Origin: Clostridiales bacterium UBA1770 | GTDB lineage: Bacteria; Bacillota; Clostridia; Oscillospirales; CAG-272 | Reading direction: 5' to 3' | DNA: 7,139 bases | Assembly (NCBI GenBank): GCA_002315325.1 | Contig: DCGU01000018.1 | Span: 7,263 to 14,401 of the forward strand | In this document: one piece after another, positions 6,752 to 7,139 of the stretch | Numbering within the stretch: the first letter of the stretch is position 1 | Layout: each line of letters opens with the position of its first letter | Translations under genes and position numbers: made by a program | The notes under the pieces: model-generated | Databases searched by the model: none | The model's input: only the letters and a program-made list of their open reading frames with translations | What the model was told of the DNA's origin: nothing

Positions 6752-6918
6752 AATGAAGTCGCCCTACGGGCTAATGAAGGAATGAAGACGCTGCGCTAAT
6801 GAAGAAATGAAAATTGGAGAACGAGCGAATCAAGGCGACTTTGCTTCATGCGAGCGGAGCGAGTGCTTCATGGCAGCATTGCTGCCGCTTCATATTTGCG
6901 GAGCAAATGCTTCATTTG
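6750..6918. repeat. Structured ATGAAG/CTTCAT inverted-repeat element, MITE-like or RNA-like, family unknown
   Basis: This 169-bp stretch is bounded by CAAATGAAG (6750-6758) and its exact reverse complement CTTCATTTG (6910-6918). The left half has ATGAAG at 6753, 6774, 6782 and 6799, plus ATGAAA at 6807. The right half has the reverse complement CTTCAT at 6844, 6866, 6888 and 6910. A second inverted pair, AAGTCGCC (6756-6763) and GGCGACTT (6834-6841), can close a large stem. Short hairpins with 3-nt loops lie between the words, for example GCCC-TAC-GGGC (6761-6771). There is no transposase and no clear target-site duplication. The layout suggests a dispersed non-autonomous element or a structured RNA of the kind scattered between genes in clostridial genomes. 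The repeat structure is seen directly; mobility and copy number are inference. Confidence 0.7.
6844..6915. repeat. Four CTTCAT words at an exact 22-bp period with hairpin inserts
   Basis: CTTCAT recurs at 6844, 6866, 6888 and 6910, exactly 22 bp apart, leaving three 16-nt inserts that each end in G. Insert 2 folds as GGCAGC-ATT-GCTGCC and insert 3 as ATTTGC-GGA-GCAAAT. Both are perfect 6-3-6 hairpins with unrelated outer stems. Insert 1 (GCGAGC-GGA-GCGAGT) keeps the same 6-3-6 layout and GC-N3-GC core, but its arms do not pair well. Different stem sequences preserving the same fold suggest the structure matters more than the sequence. This is not a CRISPR: the repeat is only 6 nt and the inserts are self-complementary. 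Confidence 0.75.
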
Positions 6919-7025
6919 TGCTATAGGTTCAGTACACGCACCACTGATATCCGAGTATCTGCAAGTTATATGATTTTGAACACTCCACACCACCTTAACA
7001 ATGAACGCAAGAAACGCATTTGGCA
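6919..7025. other. Non-coding stretch between the repeat element and the rnpB promoter
   Basis: I see no convincing gene, terminator or strong repeat here. Together with the repeat, it makes up the gene-free interval between the lipoprotein stop codon (6720) and rnpB. Small open frames in the interval look like by-products of the repeat. Confidence 0.6.
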
Positions 7026-7054
7026 TTGACAGAAATGCATTAATGTTGTAAAAT
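7026..7054 (+). promoter_or_regulatory. Strong sigma-A promoter of rnpB
   Basis: A perfect TTGACA (7026-7031), a 17-bp spacer and TAAAAT (7049-7054, five of six consensus bases) lie immediately before the RNase P RNA. The expected transcription start is about 7061-7063, which coincides with the start of the RNA, as expected for a highly expressed stable RNA with no leader. Confidence 0.85.
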
Positions 7055-7060
7055 AATCGT

Positions 7061-7139
7061 CACGCCGGATCGGACGGCCGCGCGGCATGGTGCCGAAAGG
7101 TATTGCCGTGAGGAAAGTCCGGGCTTCACAGGGCAGGAT
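7061..7139 (+). ncRNA. rnpB: RNase P RNA, 5' portion (cut by window edge)
   Basis: RNase P RNA is the catalytic subunit of the ribozyme that trims the 5' leader from pre-tRNAs. Diagnostic here is the universally conserved block GAGGAAAGTCCGGGC (from 7110), followed by a TTCACAGGGCAGGAT tail that closely resembles class A bacterial RNAs such as that of E. coli. Just upstream, CGGCA (7083-7087) pairs with TGCCG (7104-7108), and an inner GCC-GAAA-GGT (7092-7101) closes on a GAAA tetraloop, giving a P3-like hairpin. The 5' end is estimated from the promoter and could be off by a few bases. The pairing partners of P1, P2 and P4 and most of the RNA lie beyond the window. The class A-like start fits Clostridia rather than Bacilli. 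Confidence 0.93.

Noticed and set aside
6844..6915. CRISPR array
   Set aside because: The repeated word is only 6 nt, the spacers are 16 nt and self-complementary, and no cas gene is nearby.
6807..6926. A 39-codon open frame (starting MKIGERANQG) and shorter MK-peptides such as MKSPYGLMKE (6753-6785)
   Set aside because: They arise because ATGAAG reads Met-Lys and run straight through the repeat hairpins. There is no convincing ribosome binding site, and the predicted peptides are repeat-derived.

Overview
The window looks like chromosomal DNA from a fairly GC-rich member of the Clostridia, most likely an Oscillospiraceae/Ruminococcaceae-type gut bacterium. I infer this from four things: a clostridial-type pyruvate phosphate dikinase, the pth-mfd-foldase gene order common in Firmicutes, a class A-like RNase P RNA start (Bacilli usually carry class B), and near-consensus sigma-A promoters. 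Genus cannot be fixed from the sequence alone.

Layout: The left edge holds the first 104 codons of ppdK (pyruvate, phosphate dikinase) on the minus strand. An AT-rich divergent intergenic region (314-573) follows, with one promoter facing each way. The plus-strand promoter is a perfect TTGACA-17-TATAAT and is followed by a leader hairpin. It drives a tightly packed cluster: pth (peptidyl-tRNA hydrolase), a histidine-phosphatase-superfamily gene of unknown substrate, mfd (transcription-repair coupling factor) and a PrsA/SurA-like lipoprotein. Spacings are 1 nt, 13 nt and a 23-nt overlap, so these four are almost certainly one operon. It joins translation rescue, repair of stalled transcription and extracytoplasmic protein folding, with one uncharacterised phosphatase between them.

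After the operon, 6721-7025 contains no convincing gene. Instead there is a structured repeat at about 6733-6918. It has four ATGAAG words on the left and four CTTCAT words on the right, is bounded by a 9-bp inverted repeat, and contains triloop hairpins. The right-hand CTTCAT words are spaced exactly 22 bp apart. This is the least explained part of the window. It resembles a dispersed, non-autonomous repeat or a structured RNA, but I cannot assign it to a named family.

The window ends in the 5' part of rnpB (RNase P RNA). It has its own strong promoter (TTGACA-17-TAAAAT), a GAAA-capped P3-like hairpin and the conserved GAGGAAAGTCC block. No canonical intrinsic terminator is visible between the lipoprotein gene and rnpB.
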